From NCBI RefSeq assembly GCF_001307155.1, contig NZ_CP012830.1, forward strand, positions 6,322,501-6,386,500: a DNA stretch of 64,000 nt, written 5' to 3'. Source of the stretch: Pseudomonas fluorescens (GTDB lineage Bacteria > Pseudomonadota > Gammaproteobacteria > Pseudomonadales > Pseudomonadaceae). Shown here one piece after another: positions 27,049-35,578 of the stretch; the first letter of the stretch is position 1; each line of letters begins with the position of its first letter. The notes beneath the pieces were generated by a model, which ran no database searches, was not told where the DNA came from, and worked only from the letters and a program-made list of their open reading frames with translations. The position numbers and the translations under genes are program-made.

Positions 27049-27080
27049 TCTGGCAGGCCCTGTCTCCAGGGCCTGCCAGA
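27049..27080. terminator. Hairpin after the isocyanide operon
   Basis: TCTGGCAGGCCCTG-TCT-CCAGGGCCTGCCAGA is a near-perfect stem 10 bases beyond the last stop of the leftward isocyanide operon. It lacks a strong T-run, so it may protect the 3' end as well as terminate. Confidence 0.65.
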
Positions 27081-27089
27081 CAATAGCGG

Positions 27090-28850
27090 TTAGTAAACCT
27101 GTACCCGCCACAGCTCCCGCGAGGAGGAAGCCGGCGACATCGGCAGTCGGCCGTGCAGCGTCCGATAGTTGTCGATCAGCACCAGATCACCTTCGCTCCA
27201 TTGATGGGCGATCAGGCAATCCGGGTCATAAACCAGCGCGTTGACCTGTTCAAGCAGCGCCTGCTGGGCCTGCTCATCATGGTCCTGCACAGACTGGCTC
27301 AGGGTCTGCAATGTCGAGTCGGTGCCCTCTTGGTAACGCAGGATGAGTTCGCCGCTACGGGGGTGATGATCCACCAGGCTGTACATGCGCGGCGAACCGC
27401 CGAAGTAAGTCATCTTGGTGTAGTAGGTGATGTTCACCTTCTGCCATTGTCGGGCGACGTGCTGCCCGACTTTTCGCAGCACGTTTCGGCTGTCGACGAT
27501 GGTGGTCTGGCCCTCGCCCGGTTGCGGCGCGGTCTTGCAATACAGCATGAATTTGCTGGCGCAGAATTTCGGATTGCGCTGAACCTGTGGGTCGCTGTCG
27601 GGCAGCATGTTCAGGTCCCAGTGCAACGGCGTTTTCTCCAGCGAGTGCACCACGCCCTGGGGTTTGTCCGCGGGTTTGACCACATGCACGGCACCGAAAG
27701 CCCACTCGTACAGCGTGCCAAAGCGTTCGCAGCTGCGAGCAAAACTGTCCTGGTCGTCGAAGCGACAGCCCTTGAGGCAGACGAAACCAAAGGTTTCCAC
27801 CAGTGCCTCCAGCAGGCTGGTGGACAGTCGCTCGAACCCCAGCCCCAGCGGGTCTCGCACCACCAGGCCAAATAGCGGAAGCTTTTGCAGTTCGTATTCG
27901 AAGCCTTGGGCCTGCGGGTTTTCTGTTTGGTGGTAGAGCCATGGCCGCCCCTGCCAGGTGACCAGCACATGGTGGTCGAGGTCGACCTGGGCCCGTGCGC
28001 GAAGACGCTGGCTACCATCGATGTTGCACACCGGCACGGCATGCCAGGGGCTGTCGACACGGGTCAGCCCTTCAGCCAACCCAACGGTGAATTTGGGTCC
28101 GGCATTGCTGTACTGATGGACCGACAATCGAATGTCGTCGCCGAAGAAACGATCCACTGCCGCATTCAATGCCTGCCCGCGAAACATCATCTGGTAGGCT
28201 TTGAAGTTGATTTGCTGCAGGTACTCGTCCTCGCTCTGCCCGTCCTCACGGCACAGGCGCAGGTCGTTGTACAAATGACTGCAGAGGTTGTCATGGGCCT
28301 GGCTGAGGGATTCATCGTGCCGGCTCTGCTCGATCAGTTCTCCAAGGTTTTTCCAGGGTAGACGGGCCTGCTTGACCAGGCTGGCGCGGACCGCCTCGGC
28401 ACTTTGGGCCTGCGGGAACAGGTCTTCCATGCTGACCCACTGAATCGTATGGGTGGTGCACAGTTCACGCAAAGCCCGGTTGTAGGCTGCGCGAACGTCG
28501 TCGGCCACCCCAACGATGTCATTGAACGTCGTCCCGTCGCTGAGGATCGACACCACACAGCCCGGTGTGTGCAATGCGGCGATGGCTTGGCCGAGCTGGT
28601 CGAGGCGCTCGATAGCCATCACCTCACCATAATCCGGCAGTACGCCGAAGGTCTGGTCACTGGCATTGGGCGACTTGCAGGGAAAACCTGGCAGTACCAG
28701 ACGTACTGGCAGGTTTTGATCAAAGTACTGCCCCAGGCTGCGCGCCAGATGCGCCCGGCCTTGTGTTTCGAAACAATCATCCGTGCCTTTGAGCAGATAA
28801 CCAGCCAGCAAATCGCTGACGGCAGCGATCCAGGCGTCTCTATGTTCCAT
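27090..28850 (-). CDS. Isocyanide synthase fused to Fe(II)/2-oxoglutarate oxygenase
   Basis: 586 residues with two enzymes in one chain. Residues about 1-300 are a PvcA/DIT1-type isocyanide synthase: 'LVLPGFPCKSPN', 'SILSDGTTFNDIVGV' and 'HQYSNAGPKFTVGL' are all intact. Residues about 310-586 are a TauD/PvcB-type oxygenase with iron ligands 'HWD' in 'TPLHWDLNMLPD', a distal His in 'YRTLHGR' and a final Arg ('SSRELWRVQVY') for 2-oxoglutarate. In paerucumarin and rhabduscin pathways these two steps, forming an isonitrile on an amino acid and then oxidising or decarboxylating it, are made by separate PvcA and PvcB proteins. AAGGAAG precedes ATG 28850. Third gene of the operon. Confidence 0.85.
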   Translation of the reverse strand: MEHRDAWIAAVSDLLAGYLLKGTDDCFETQGRAHLARSLGQYFDQNLPVRLVLPGFPCKSPNASDQTFGVLPDYGEVMAIERLDQLGQAIAALHTPGCVVSILSDGTTFNDIVGVADDVRAAYNRALRELCTTHTIQWVSMEDLFPQAQSAEAVRASLVKQARLPWKNLGELIEQSRHDESLSQAHDNLCSHLYNDLRLCREDGQSEDEYLQQINFKAYQMMFRGQALNAAVDRFFGDDIRLSVHQYSNAGPKFTVGLAEGLTRVDSPWHAVPVCNIDGSQRLRARAQVDLDHHVLVTWQGRPWLYHQTENPQAQGFEYELQKLPLFGLVVRDPLGLGFERLSTSLLEALVETFGFVCLKGCRFDDQDSFARSCERFGTLYEWAFGAVHVVKPADKPQGVVHSLEKTPLHWDLNMLPDSDPQVQRNPKFCASKFMLYCKTAPQPGEGQTTIVDSRNVLRKVGQHVARQWQKVNITYYTKMTYFGGSPRMYSLVDHHPRSGELILRYQEGTDSTLQTLSQSVQDHDEQAQQALLEQVNALVYDPDCLIAHQWSEGDLVLIDNYRTLHGRLPMSPASSSRELWRVQVY

Positions 28851-28879
28851 AGAACAACTTCCTTGAGGGTTTGTGTGTA

Positions 28880-29599
28880 TCAATAGGATTTGACGGTATC
28901 GCCATGCTCGGTGAGCGCATGCGCTGTCCCGCAGACTTGCTGCAGAATGCGCAACAACCCGGCCGGTTGCTCACAGCAGAAGTCCGGAGCTAGGGCCTGC
29001 AACGTCTGAGTCAGGCCGTACCCCCAGGTGACCGCTGCCGAGTACATACCTGCGGCACGGGCAGTTTTCAGGTCGATCTCTGTGTCACCGACGAACAAAC
29101 AGCGTTGCGGATCAACCGACAACCGCCGGGCGGCTTCCCACGCCACATCCGGCTGAGGTTTGAGTGACCGGCCCGTGCGATGCCCCAGAATCGGCCCGAA
29201 AACATTCTGCGGCAGCAATGTTCTGGAAACCTGCAAGGCCATTTCCTCGGCCTTGTTGGTCACGATAGCCAGCGGCAGCTGTAACTGGCGGCAGCCTTCG
29301 AGCAATTCCAGTACACCGCTGAATGGCCGGGAAAATTGAACCAGGTTGTGCTGATACAGCGTCACATAGCGCTGGTGCAGGGCGATCGCATCAGCGATAC
29401 CAAACTGCGCGGCAACCCGCTCAATCATCGCCGTGGTCCCGCCACCGATATAGCCCCGCACTGTTTGCGCAGTCAGCACCGGGCAACCGTGTTCGAGTAA
29501 CACCTGGTTCAGGCACCAGGTGATGTCCGGCAAGGTGTCGACCAAGGTTCCATCCAAATCGAAGAGTACGGCTTCGACCCGCAACCGAGACGCCATCAT
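28880..29599 (-). CDS. HAD-family phosphatase (Gph-like) in isocyanide operon
   Basis: 239 residues. HAD motifs are complete: 'LFDLDGTLVDT' (nucleophile Asp), 'IVTNK', 'SLKPQPD' (Lys) and 'LFVGDTEIDLKTA'. The cap is of the phosphoglycolate phosphatase/beta-phosphoglucomutase type. Its ATG overlaps the stop of the upstream isocyanide synthase (ATGA), and the fused synthase starts 29 bases further on, so it is integral to the operon. Isocyanide synthases use ribulose-5-phosphate as the carbon donor, so this enzyme might remove a phosphosugar by-product or a phosphate from an intermediate. That role is inference. Confidence 0.85.
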   Translation of the reverse strand: MMASRLRVEAVLFDLDGTLVDTLPDITWCLNQVLLEHGCPVLTAQTVRGYIGGGTTAMIERVAAQFGIADAIALHQRYVTLYQHNLVQFSRPFSGVLELLEGCRQLQLPLAIVTNKAEEMALQVSRTLLPQNVFGPILGHRTGRSLKPQPDVAWEAARRLSVDPQRCLFVGDTEIDLKTARAAGMYSAAVTWGYGLTQTLQALAPDFCCEQPAGLLRILQQVCGTAHALTEHGDTVKSY

Positions 29600-30591
29600 T
29601 GAGCACTGGCGTAGTGACAAGGACGCCCCTTGCGGAACACCAGACGGTGATAGCGCTCATCGACATTACTGCGTTTTTCGAGGGTGACCACACCCCGTCG
29701 CTTGATGGCTACCGAATGCCAGGGAGTGCGCCACAGGTCACTGGTGGGCACCAGCCGGATACCGATCTTCGTCGACACCGCCAATTGCGGGTGAATCGAC
29801 AGGCGCAGGCAATGCGGGTAGCGCGCCAGTAACAGGGCGCTCCAGGCTTCACTGCGCTGAATCACCCGCTGGGAGGCCGGCTTGGCGACCTTCTTCACCG
29901 CATTCAGGCTCATGCCGGCGAATACCTTGAGCCCCGAATAATCCTCGGACAGAAAGCGATGGATACCGCAGTACATCAACATCATATGCGGTTCATCCTT
30001 GAAGCGCTGTTGCAACAGGATCAATGACTGACCGTGCTCGATCATCATCTCCTCACGCATGGCGTCCAGACAATCAAGCTGAGGATAGGCATCCCTGAGG
30101 TCGAAATGGGCGAACGTACCGGGATAAAGCTGATCGGCGTAGTCCTGGATAGCGTCGGTGTAAGCCTTGACGTCAGAATCGGGAACATGCACCAGGTCAG
30201 AGAACACATAACCATCGGAGCAGATATGAATCAGCGCGCCCGGTGCATAGATCTCCCGGATCTCCTCACACAGGCGGTGTAACTCGTCGATTGCATGGTG
30301 TTCAGCAAGATCAGGGAGATGGCTTAGGGTTTTCTTGCGGCTGGGCGATTTGCCGGGAAAGGCTGGCAAGACCATTTCGACTTTGCGACCGCTCTCGACC
30401 GCCTGCATCACCTTCGCCAGATGGGGTTCCAGCACCTGCAACGAAAGCTCATGATCCTGTTCCGGGGCAAGACTCCGACGCCGAAACAGACATTCGAGAA
30501 TTTGCTGGGCAATGTTCATGTGGGGGGTGTTCTGATGCGCATGCACCAGCTGACCGTCCGCCGGTTGGGCAACGGTATTTGAACCTTGCAT
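29596..30591 (-). CDS. Isocyanide synthase (PvcA/DIT1 family)
   Basis: 331 residues. Family blocks are intact: 'MVLPAFPGKSPSRKKTL', 'HICSDGYVFSDLVHV' and 'RLSIHPQLAVSTKIGIRLVP'. Members convert the alpha-amino group of an amino acid (usually Tyr or Trp) to an isonitrile using ribulose-5-phosphate. ATG 30591 is preceded by AAAGGA at 6-base spacing; a TTG two codons earlier is less likely. First gene of a leftward three-gene operon with a HAD phosphatase and a second, oxygenase-fused synthase. Two different synthases in one operon suggests a di-isocyanide or two substrates. Confidence 0.88.
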   Translation of the reverse strand: MQGSNTVAQPADGQLVHAHQNTPHMNIAQQILECLFRRRSLAPEQDHELSLQVLEPHLAKVMQAVESGRKVEMVLPAFPGKSPSRKKTLSHLPDLAEHHAIDELHRLCEEIREIYAPGALIHICSDGYVFSDLVHVPDSDVKAYTDAIQDYADQLYPGTFAHFDLRDAYPQLDCLDAMREEMMIEHGQSLILLQQRFKDEPHMMLMYCGIHRFLSEDYSGLKVFAGMSLNAVKKVAKPASQRVIQRSEAWSALLLARYPHCLRLSIHPQLAVSTKIGIRLVPTSDLWRTPWHSVAIKRRGVVTLEKRSNVDERYHRLVFRKGRPCHYASAQ

Positions 30592-30783
30592 AGACAATCC
30601 TTTGTGTGGTGAATAACGGCTATTTTTTGGCCGTCAGCAGATATGCCTTACCTGCGGGCGGCTAAATTCCTACAAGTCGTAAGAGTTTGTCAATCGTGGC
30701 CATCTGGAATATTACGTCTTGCACGAGCCCCCGCCCCTCGGGGGTCTGCCGCCAGTTAAGCAACTAACCCCTGCCTGACCTGC

Positions 30784-30843
30784 AAAGCCCCTTCACCATA
30801 GGAACACAAGCCAACTGAAGCCCGGAGGGCGAATAGTCAATAG
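30784..30843 (-). pseudogene. 3' tail fragment of the GNAT gene
   Basis: About 60 bases matching the 3' end and downstream flank of the GNAT gene at 36198 (CTTCACCATAGGAACACAAG and GCGAATAGTCAATAG), with a few changes. Same orientation as the other two copies. It marks the right edge of the isocyanide operon region. The rest of 30592-30873 holds the operon's promoter region and a CCCCCG...CGGGGG hairpin near 30724-30742. Confidence 0.8.
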
Positions 30844-30873
30844 TGGATAAGGAGCGCATGATCGGCTTGCAAA

Positions 30874-31716
30874 CTAGCTATATCTGCCCTGAAGCCATCC
30901 CTCAAACTTACTCTGAGCAGCGCCTTCCAAACTGGGCGCGTAATAAACCAAGTGCAAGTGCCTGTCGGCGTCAATTATCAGGGTTGCATGCTCAAACGAG
31001 ATATTTCCGAATGACGGAATTTCAAAATTTCTGAGGCCTTGGCAAGGGCCGTGAATATCCTGCCTGTTCCACCAATACTTGAACTTTGCACTGACTTTCT
31101 CGAGGCTGCGCACCAGCTCAGCAACATCGCTTTGCGCCGAAGCATGAACAAAATCCCTGCGAAAGCTAGAGAGCATTTGTATCGCCTGCTCCTCCCAGGG
31201 GCACAACAGCGAACGCATTTTCTCATCAGTAAACAGCATCCACAGGAGGTTGCGCTGCTCTGGAGGCTTGTCTGCAAAGTTGAATACTTTATCGCCGGCC
31301 GGATTCCATGCGAGAACGTCCCAACGCAAATTCAGGACATAGGCGGGGCGCAGCGGCATGTCTGCCATCAAACGATGGATGATCGTTGGAACGACGCACC
31401 AAGTCTGTGCCTGTTCTGCTGGAGCACGTTGGTAGGTCAGCAAGTAAAGGTGCCTGCGTTCCATGGCGTCAAGTTTCAATACTCGACATAGACTGTCGAG
31501 GAAAGCCGGTGAAACCCCAATATCGCGGCCTTGCTCAAGCCATGTATACCAAGTCAAGCCGACGCCTGCCAACGCGGCGACCTCCTCACGACGCAGCCCC
31601 GGCGTCCTTCTTCGCCCAGTCGTTGGTAATCCTGCTTGCTCGGGTGAAATGCGCTCTCGGCGACTGCGCAAAAATGCCGCCAACTCGTCTCGGGTGCGTT
31701 CGAGTGTTCTTCCCAT
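30874..31716 (-). CDS. XRE regulator with MmyB-like ligand-binding domain
   Basis: 280 residues. 'FLRSRRERISPEQAGL' opens a helix-turn-helix with the typical 'RTPGLRREEVAALAGVGLTWYTWLEQGRDI', followed by the MmyB-like domain ('LMADMPLRPAYVLNLRWDVLAWN'). In this family that domain can bind a fatty-acid-like ligand. It is divergent from the MFS gene and probably controls it. It could also affect the isocyanide operon beyond the GNAT scar, though nothing shows this. Confidence 0.85.
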   Translation of the reverse strand: MGRTLERTRDELAAFLRSRRERISPEQAGLPTTGRRRTPGLRREEVAALAGVGLTWYTWLEQGRDIGVSPAFLDSLCRVLKLDAMERRHLYLLTYQRAPAEQAQTWCVVPTIIHRLMADMPLRPAYVLNLRWDVLAWNPAGDKVFNFADKPPEQRNLLWMLFTDEKMRSLLCPWEEQAIQMLSSFRRDFVHASAQSDVAELVRSLEKVSAKFKYWWNRQDIHGPCQGLRNFEIPSFGNISFEHATLIIDADRHLHLVYYAPSLEGAAQSKFEGWLQGRYS

Positions 31717-31845
31717 TACACAGTTGCTCCCTGTAACAGCATAAAGTGTAGATATTGTAACAATGATTAGCTTGCTAAAGAATTTGCCGCGCCGGGGATG
31801 ACGCGTAATTGTTGCGCCGCCCTAATTTCGCAAAGGGAGATTCTT

Positions 31846-33060
31846 ATGTTCAGGACAACACCCTCTTCGGTCTATTGGATTGCTGTCGGCGCCTTCGCGC
31901 TGGGCATGGCGTCCTATGTAATGGCAGGCCTCGTGCCTATGATTGAACAGGCCTTTAATGTGCAGGTGGCGGTGGCTGCTCAATTGGTGGCTGTGTTCTC
32001 TTTGGCTTATGGCATCGGATCGCCTATTTTCGTGGCCCTCTTACCCCCACAACGACAGAGGCTCGGGTTGTTGTCCGCCTTGGCGATCTTCGTCTTGGCC
32101 AATATGGCCAGCGCTGTCGTTGATGATTTCGCTGCGCTGTTAGTGTGTCGTGCAATTGCCGGGCTCGGGGCCGGAGTTTATCTGGCAACCGGAATCACTG
32201 CTTGTGTTGCAGTATCTGAACCTAACGGGCGCGGTCGAGCGATCGCCATCATCATGGCTGGAATGGCCAGTGGAACCGTGCTGGGTGTCCCTTTCAGTCT
32301 GCTGCTTGCCGAGCTGTCAGGGTGGCAGGCCGCTCTGTGGCTGATTGCTCTGCTTGGTGCTGCCTCATGGCTGGGGTTGGTAGTCAACCTTCCAGCGCTC
32401 CCTGCCGGACCGCAGATGACAATCCGTAGCAAACTCTTATTGCTAGAGAACCGGAATGTAGTAAGCACCCTGCTGGTCTCGCTGCTAGCCGCAGTGTCCA
32501 GCTTGGGGATGTACACTTTCATCGCCCCGCTCATGACGGATCCCGCCTACGGAGGAATCGATAGCGTGACGCCATATCTCTGGGTTTGGGGCCTTGGTGG
32601 GGTAGCAGGAAGTTTCTTGATTACCCCGCTGGTTGAACGTATTGAAGGACCCGTGCTGATATTTATCATAATGCTGGTGTTGACTGCGTCACTATTGGCG
32701 CTGCCGCTGGCCGCGGCCATATCGCCTTGGTTAGCCATGATTCCTATCGCTATATGGGGATGCGTGGGGTGGGCCTTACAGGTTCCGCAAAATAACGAGT
32801 TGATCTCAGAGCGGGAGCGAAATGGCGATGGTAATTTAGCAGTCGCCTTGAACGAGTCAGCACTTTACCTGGGGAGCGCATTAGGTGCTGGCGCAGGAGG
32901 TTTCCTATTGCTGTTGGAAATGCCAAGTTGGACGCTAGCGATCGGTGCCGGTGCAGTGGCGTTTTTTGGCGCCGCATTGCAGCTTCTGAAGCTGCGCACA
33001 CATCGATCTCGCCCATTCGGTAAAGTATTTCGAGCATCGGTCGCTGACCGCTTTAAATAA
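31846..33060 (+). CDS. MFS transporter (sugar/drug efflux type)
   Basis: 404 residues, about twelve spans. The start 'SVYWIAVGAFALGMASYVMA' and 'LVCRAIAGLGAGVY' resemble YdhP/NepI-type exporters. AAAGGGAG precedes ATG 31846, and the upstream 16 codons of open frame are not needed. Divergent from the MmyB-type regulator across about 130 bases. GC content is lower than average for the window. Confidence 0.85.
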   Translation: MFRTTPSSVYWIAVGAFALGMASYVMAGLVPMIEQAFNVQVAVAAQLVAVFSLAYGIGSPIFVALLPPQRQRLGLLSALAIFVLANMASAVVDDFAALLVCRAIAGLGAGVYLATGITACVAVSEPNGRGRAIAIIMAGMASGTVLGVPFSLLLAELSGWQAALWLIALLGAASWLGLVVNLPALPAGPQMTIRSKLLLLENRNVVSTLLVSLLAAVSSLGMYTFIAPLMTDPAYGGIDSVTPYLWVWGLGGVAGSFLITPLVERIEGPVLIFIIMLVLTASLLALPLAAAISPWLAMIPIAIWGCVGWALQVPQNNELISERERNGDGNLAVALNESALYLGSALGAGAGGFLLLLEMPSWTLAIGAGAVAFFGAALQLLKLRTHRSRPFGKVFRASVADRFK

Positions 33061-33123
33061 ACAGCCGACCTCTGTTTCACCGCTCGAACTCGTTGTCGAA
33101 CACGTTAAGTTTTCTTCAAGTTT

Positions 33124-33160
33124 CGCCTTTCACGTTCATCGACTTTAGAACGTGAAGGCG
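33124..33160. terminator. Hairpin after the MFS gene
   Basis: CGCCTTTCACGTTC and GAACGTGAAGGCG pair with one bulged T around a 10-base loop. No T-run follows, so it is a possible terminator or operator. Confidence 0.5.
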
Positions 33161-33217
33161 TGACCCCGGAAAGCAATTACCCACATTAACTTCATCGACT
33201 TTCAGGACGTCTCCAAG

Positions 33218-33748
33218 ATGCCGACCACCGCTCGTTCGATTGAGAAATACATCCTTGCCAAGGACGGAAACCGACCAGACCTCCTGCGGCAATGCTTCAC
33301 TCCCGACGCAACCCTTGAGATGGTTGTGCGTACAGGCGTCATTTCATTTCCCCCCCATGTCAACGGCCGGGCAGGCATCGCGGACATATTAGTGCGCCGC
33401 TTTGGCCAGTGTTATGAGAACGTTTATACTTTCTGCCTCGGCAAGCCACCAAAGACAGAGGCCACCGCACATACCTGCAAATGGTTGGTGGGGATGTCGG
33501 TTAAAGAAACTGGCGAACTGCGCGTAGGCTGCGGAGAATATCACTGGCGGTTCCTGCAAACATCAGGGCTTGCATCGCATCTACGCATCACGATCGAACA
33601 CATGCAAGCCTGCACAGCACAGGACTTGGAGTCAGTAATGAATTGGCTGCAGAGCCTCAATTATCCGTGGTGTCTCTCCAGCGATATGATTGATACAGCG
33701 CCGCATATCAGCAACATTGATCAAATCGTTGAATACCTTAATACCTGA
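33218..33748 (+). CDS. NTF2/SnoaL-like protein
   Basis: 176 residues. The N-terminal helix and 'CFTPDATLEMVVRTG' (x-x-D-A-x-L), then 'GRAGIADILVRRF' and 'TCKWLVGMSVKETGELRVGCGEYHWRF', give the cone-like SnoaL/NTF2 fold seen in small isomerases, dehydratases and hydroxylase partners. No partner is clear; it follows the MFS gene by 157 bases with a hairpin between. 33749-34023 downstream shows no gene. Confidence 0.7.
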   Translation: MPTTARSIEKYILAKDGNRPDLLRQCFTPDATLEMVVRTGVISFPPHVNGRAGIADILVRRFGQCYENVYTFCLGKPPKTEATAHTCKWLVGMSVKETGELRVGCGEYHWRFLQTSGLASHLRITIEHMQACTAQDLESVMNWLQSLNYPWCLSSDMIDTAPHISNIDQIVEYLNT

Positions 33749-34023
33749 ATATTGAGACATCCAGCCAGCACAACTAACGTGATTAGATGGAGGCCCGCCG
33801 ATGCGGCAGCAGCTCAGTGCCTCTGGATGAACACCTCGGTTTTCCAGCGCAGCTTTCAGGCGGCCCGCACGATCCCTCGCCGCATCGTGCGTAGTTGCCT
33901 TATCGGCATACCCGACCTCACATCAGGTCGAACGTAACGACTCCGGCCTGTGACGACCGGCAACAGTCAACCCGATATGGCGGTCCACAATGCCTCACCA
34001 TTTGGGCCGCTGAGAGGCCGCTC

Positions 34024-34296
34024 TTAATGTGGGTGTACAGTTAAAGACACCAGTTTGAGCACAATGGGGCGAACGACCAGTATGCACAGGAATGCAACGG
34101 GCATAGCCAATTTATAGGCGTGCAGCGTATTACTTAGATAATCAGTCTCAATGCCGGAGTTTGCTGCAGTGATCACGAGTGACATCAAGAGCGCCATGAT
34201 GGTGGCCATATACAGTGCAAAAATATAGTGAGTCGTGCGAGCCGAGAGCTTGCGCCGGTTGAAAAATAGAGCTTTAGAGGATGCTTGGGGATTCAT
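34024..34296 (-). CDS. DUF2798 family membrane protein
   Basis: 90 residues with two hydrophobic helices ('YIFALYMATIMALLMSLVIT' and 'LAMPVAFLCILVVRPIVLKL'), the DUF2798 pattern. ATG 34296 follows AAGG. It is divergent from a LysR gene across 131 bases and is the probable target of that regulator. Function unknown. Confidence 0.75.
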   Translation of the reverse strand: MNPQASSKALFFNRRKLSARTTHYIFALYMATIMALLMSLVITAANSGIETDYLSNTLHAYKLAMPVAFLCILVVRPIVLKLVSLTVHPH

Positions 34297-34427
34297 ATCA
34301 GACCTTTTTGATCTTCCATTGATAGGTAACGAGTACCATAACAAGATCAAAAATCAGCAACTAGACGATTAACGGTAATTACTTTATAAAGAAAATCTTA
34401 TGAATGATTTTTCCCATTGGGCTAAAG

Positions 34428-35369
34428 ATGAACCTGTTAGGTGCGATTGATAGCTTTATCAAGGTGGTTGAAGCGGGCTCCATTGTGGGCGCTGCCAAAA
34501 CCCTGGGCGTCAGTGCCGCAGCCGTTAGCCAGACCATAAATCGCTTGGAAACCCATCTAGGCACGCGCCTTCTCCAGCGCACCACACGTAGCATGGTGTT
34601 AACCGAGAATGGCACGGTGTACTACGAAAAAGTGAAGCGCATAGCGCGTGATCTCGAATCGGCGCAAAGTGCGATCACCAGCGAGCAGACTCAACTCCAA
34701 GGGCGACTGTGCATCGCTTCTACCTCGGCTTTCGGGCGGCATGTGTTGGCATCACTGATCGCCGGTTTCGCTACCCGTTACCCACGCCTGACAGTTGAAC
34801 TCTCAACCACAGATCGCAAAATTAATCATATTCAAGAAGGCATTGATCTGAGCCTGCGGATCAAACCACAACTAGAAGAGGGGATCGTCGCTCGCAAGAT
34901 CGTTTCGGTCCCTTTTATCATCTGCGCGGCACCCACCTATTTGGAACGAGTCGGCTGGCCACGCACCCCTGAAGAACTCCAACAGCACGCCTGCCTAGCC
35001 TTTCGCTACCCGCTGGATGGACGCTTTCTACGTTGGGGTTTTATCCGGGATGGGCAACGTTACGACGCTACCCTTAATGCGACCGCAATCAGTGACGATA
35101 TTGACGCTCTAGCCCAAATGGCTATCCACGGCGCGGGAATTACCCGCTTGGCAGAGTTCGTGGCGGCACCCTATATCCAGAGTGGCCAACTCGTTCCTCT
35201 GTTTGAACATCGCCACGCTTCAACTTATGCCTACGCTGAACCGCTCGATATTTATGCATGCGTCCAAGAACGTGCTGCCATCACACCCAAGGTCAAAGCT
35301 TTTATGAATTATTTGACTGAATATCTAGAAATGCGCTGGCCGATGAACAATACCTTAGCTGCGTCCTGA
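34428..35369 (+). CDS. LysR-family transcriptional regulator
   Basis: 313 residues of the CrgA/AaeR-like subgroup: 'AIDSFIKVVEAGSIVGAAKT', then 'SAAAVSQTINRLETHLGTRL', is the winged helix. ATG 34428 is chosen because the LysR fold starts 'MNLLGAIDSF'; an ATG at 34404 is also open. It is divergent from the DUF2798 gene, its likely target. Confidence 0.85.
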   Translation: MNLLGAIDSFIKVVEAGSIVGAAKTLGVSAAAVSQTINRLETHLGTRLLQRTTRSMVLTENGTVYYEKVKRIARDLESAQSAITSEQTQLQGRLCIASTSAFGRHVLASLIAGFATRYPRLTVELSTTDRKINHIQEGIDLSLRIKPQLEEGIVARKIVSVPFIICAAPTYLERVGWPRTPEELQQHACLAFRYPLDGRFLRWGFIRDGQRYDATLNATAISDDIDALAQMAIHGAGITRLAEFVAAPYIQSGQLVPLFEHRHASTYAYAEPLDIYACVQERAAITPKVKAFMNYLTEYLEMRWPMNNTLAAS

Positions 35370-35578
35370 CACCGTGTTCACCGCCTTCATAAATCTAATG
35401 GCCGAGCGGCGCTATTCCCACTGACACAGACCGGCCTGCTGACCATTGCGCAATTCCGCTGAAGATCGACATCTATGGCTATCTCAATCGCCTCCAATCA
35501 ACTAGGCGGTTGGGGACAACCGGTGACAGATCCATTTTTAAAGTGCCCCACCTCAAACTGAAACGGACAGAGACAATC

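Noticed and set aside
30592..30783. Possible quorum-sensing (lux-type) box upstream of the isocyanide operon
   Set aside because: The CTACAAGTCGTAAG stretch is only weakly palindromic; it does not fit a known consensus well enough.
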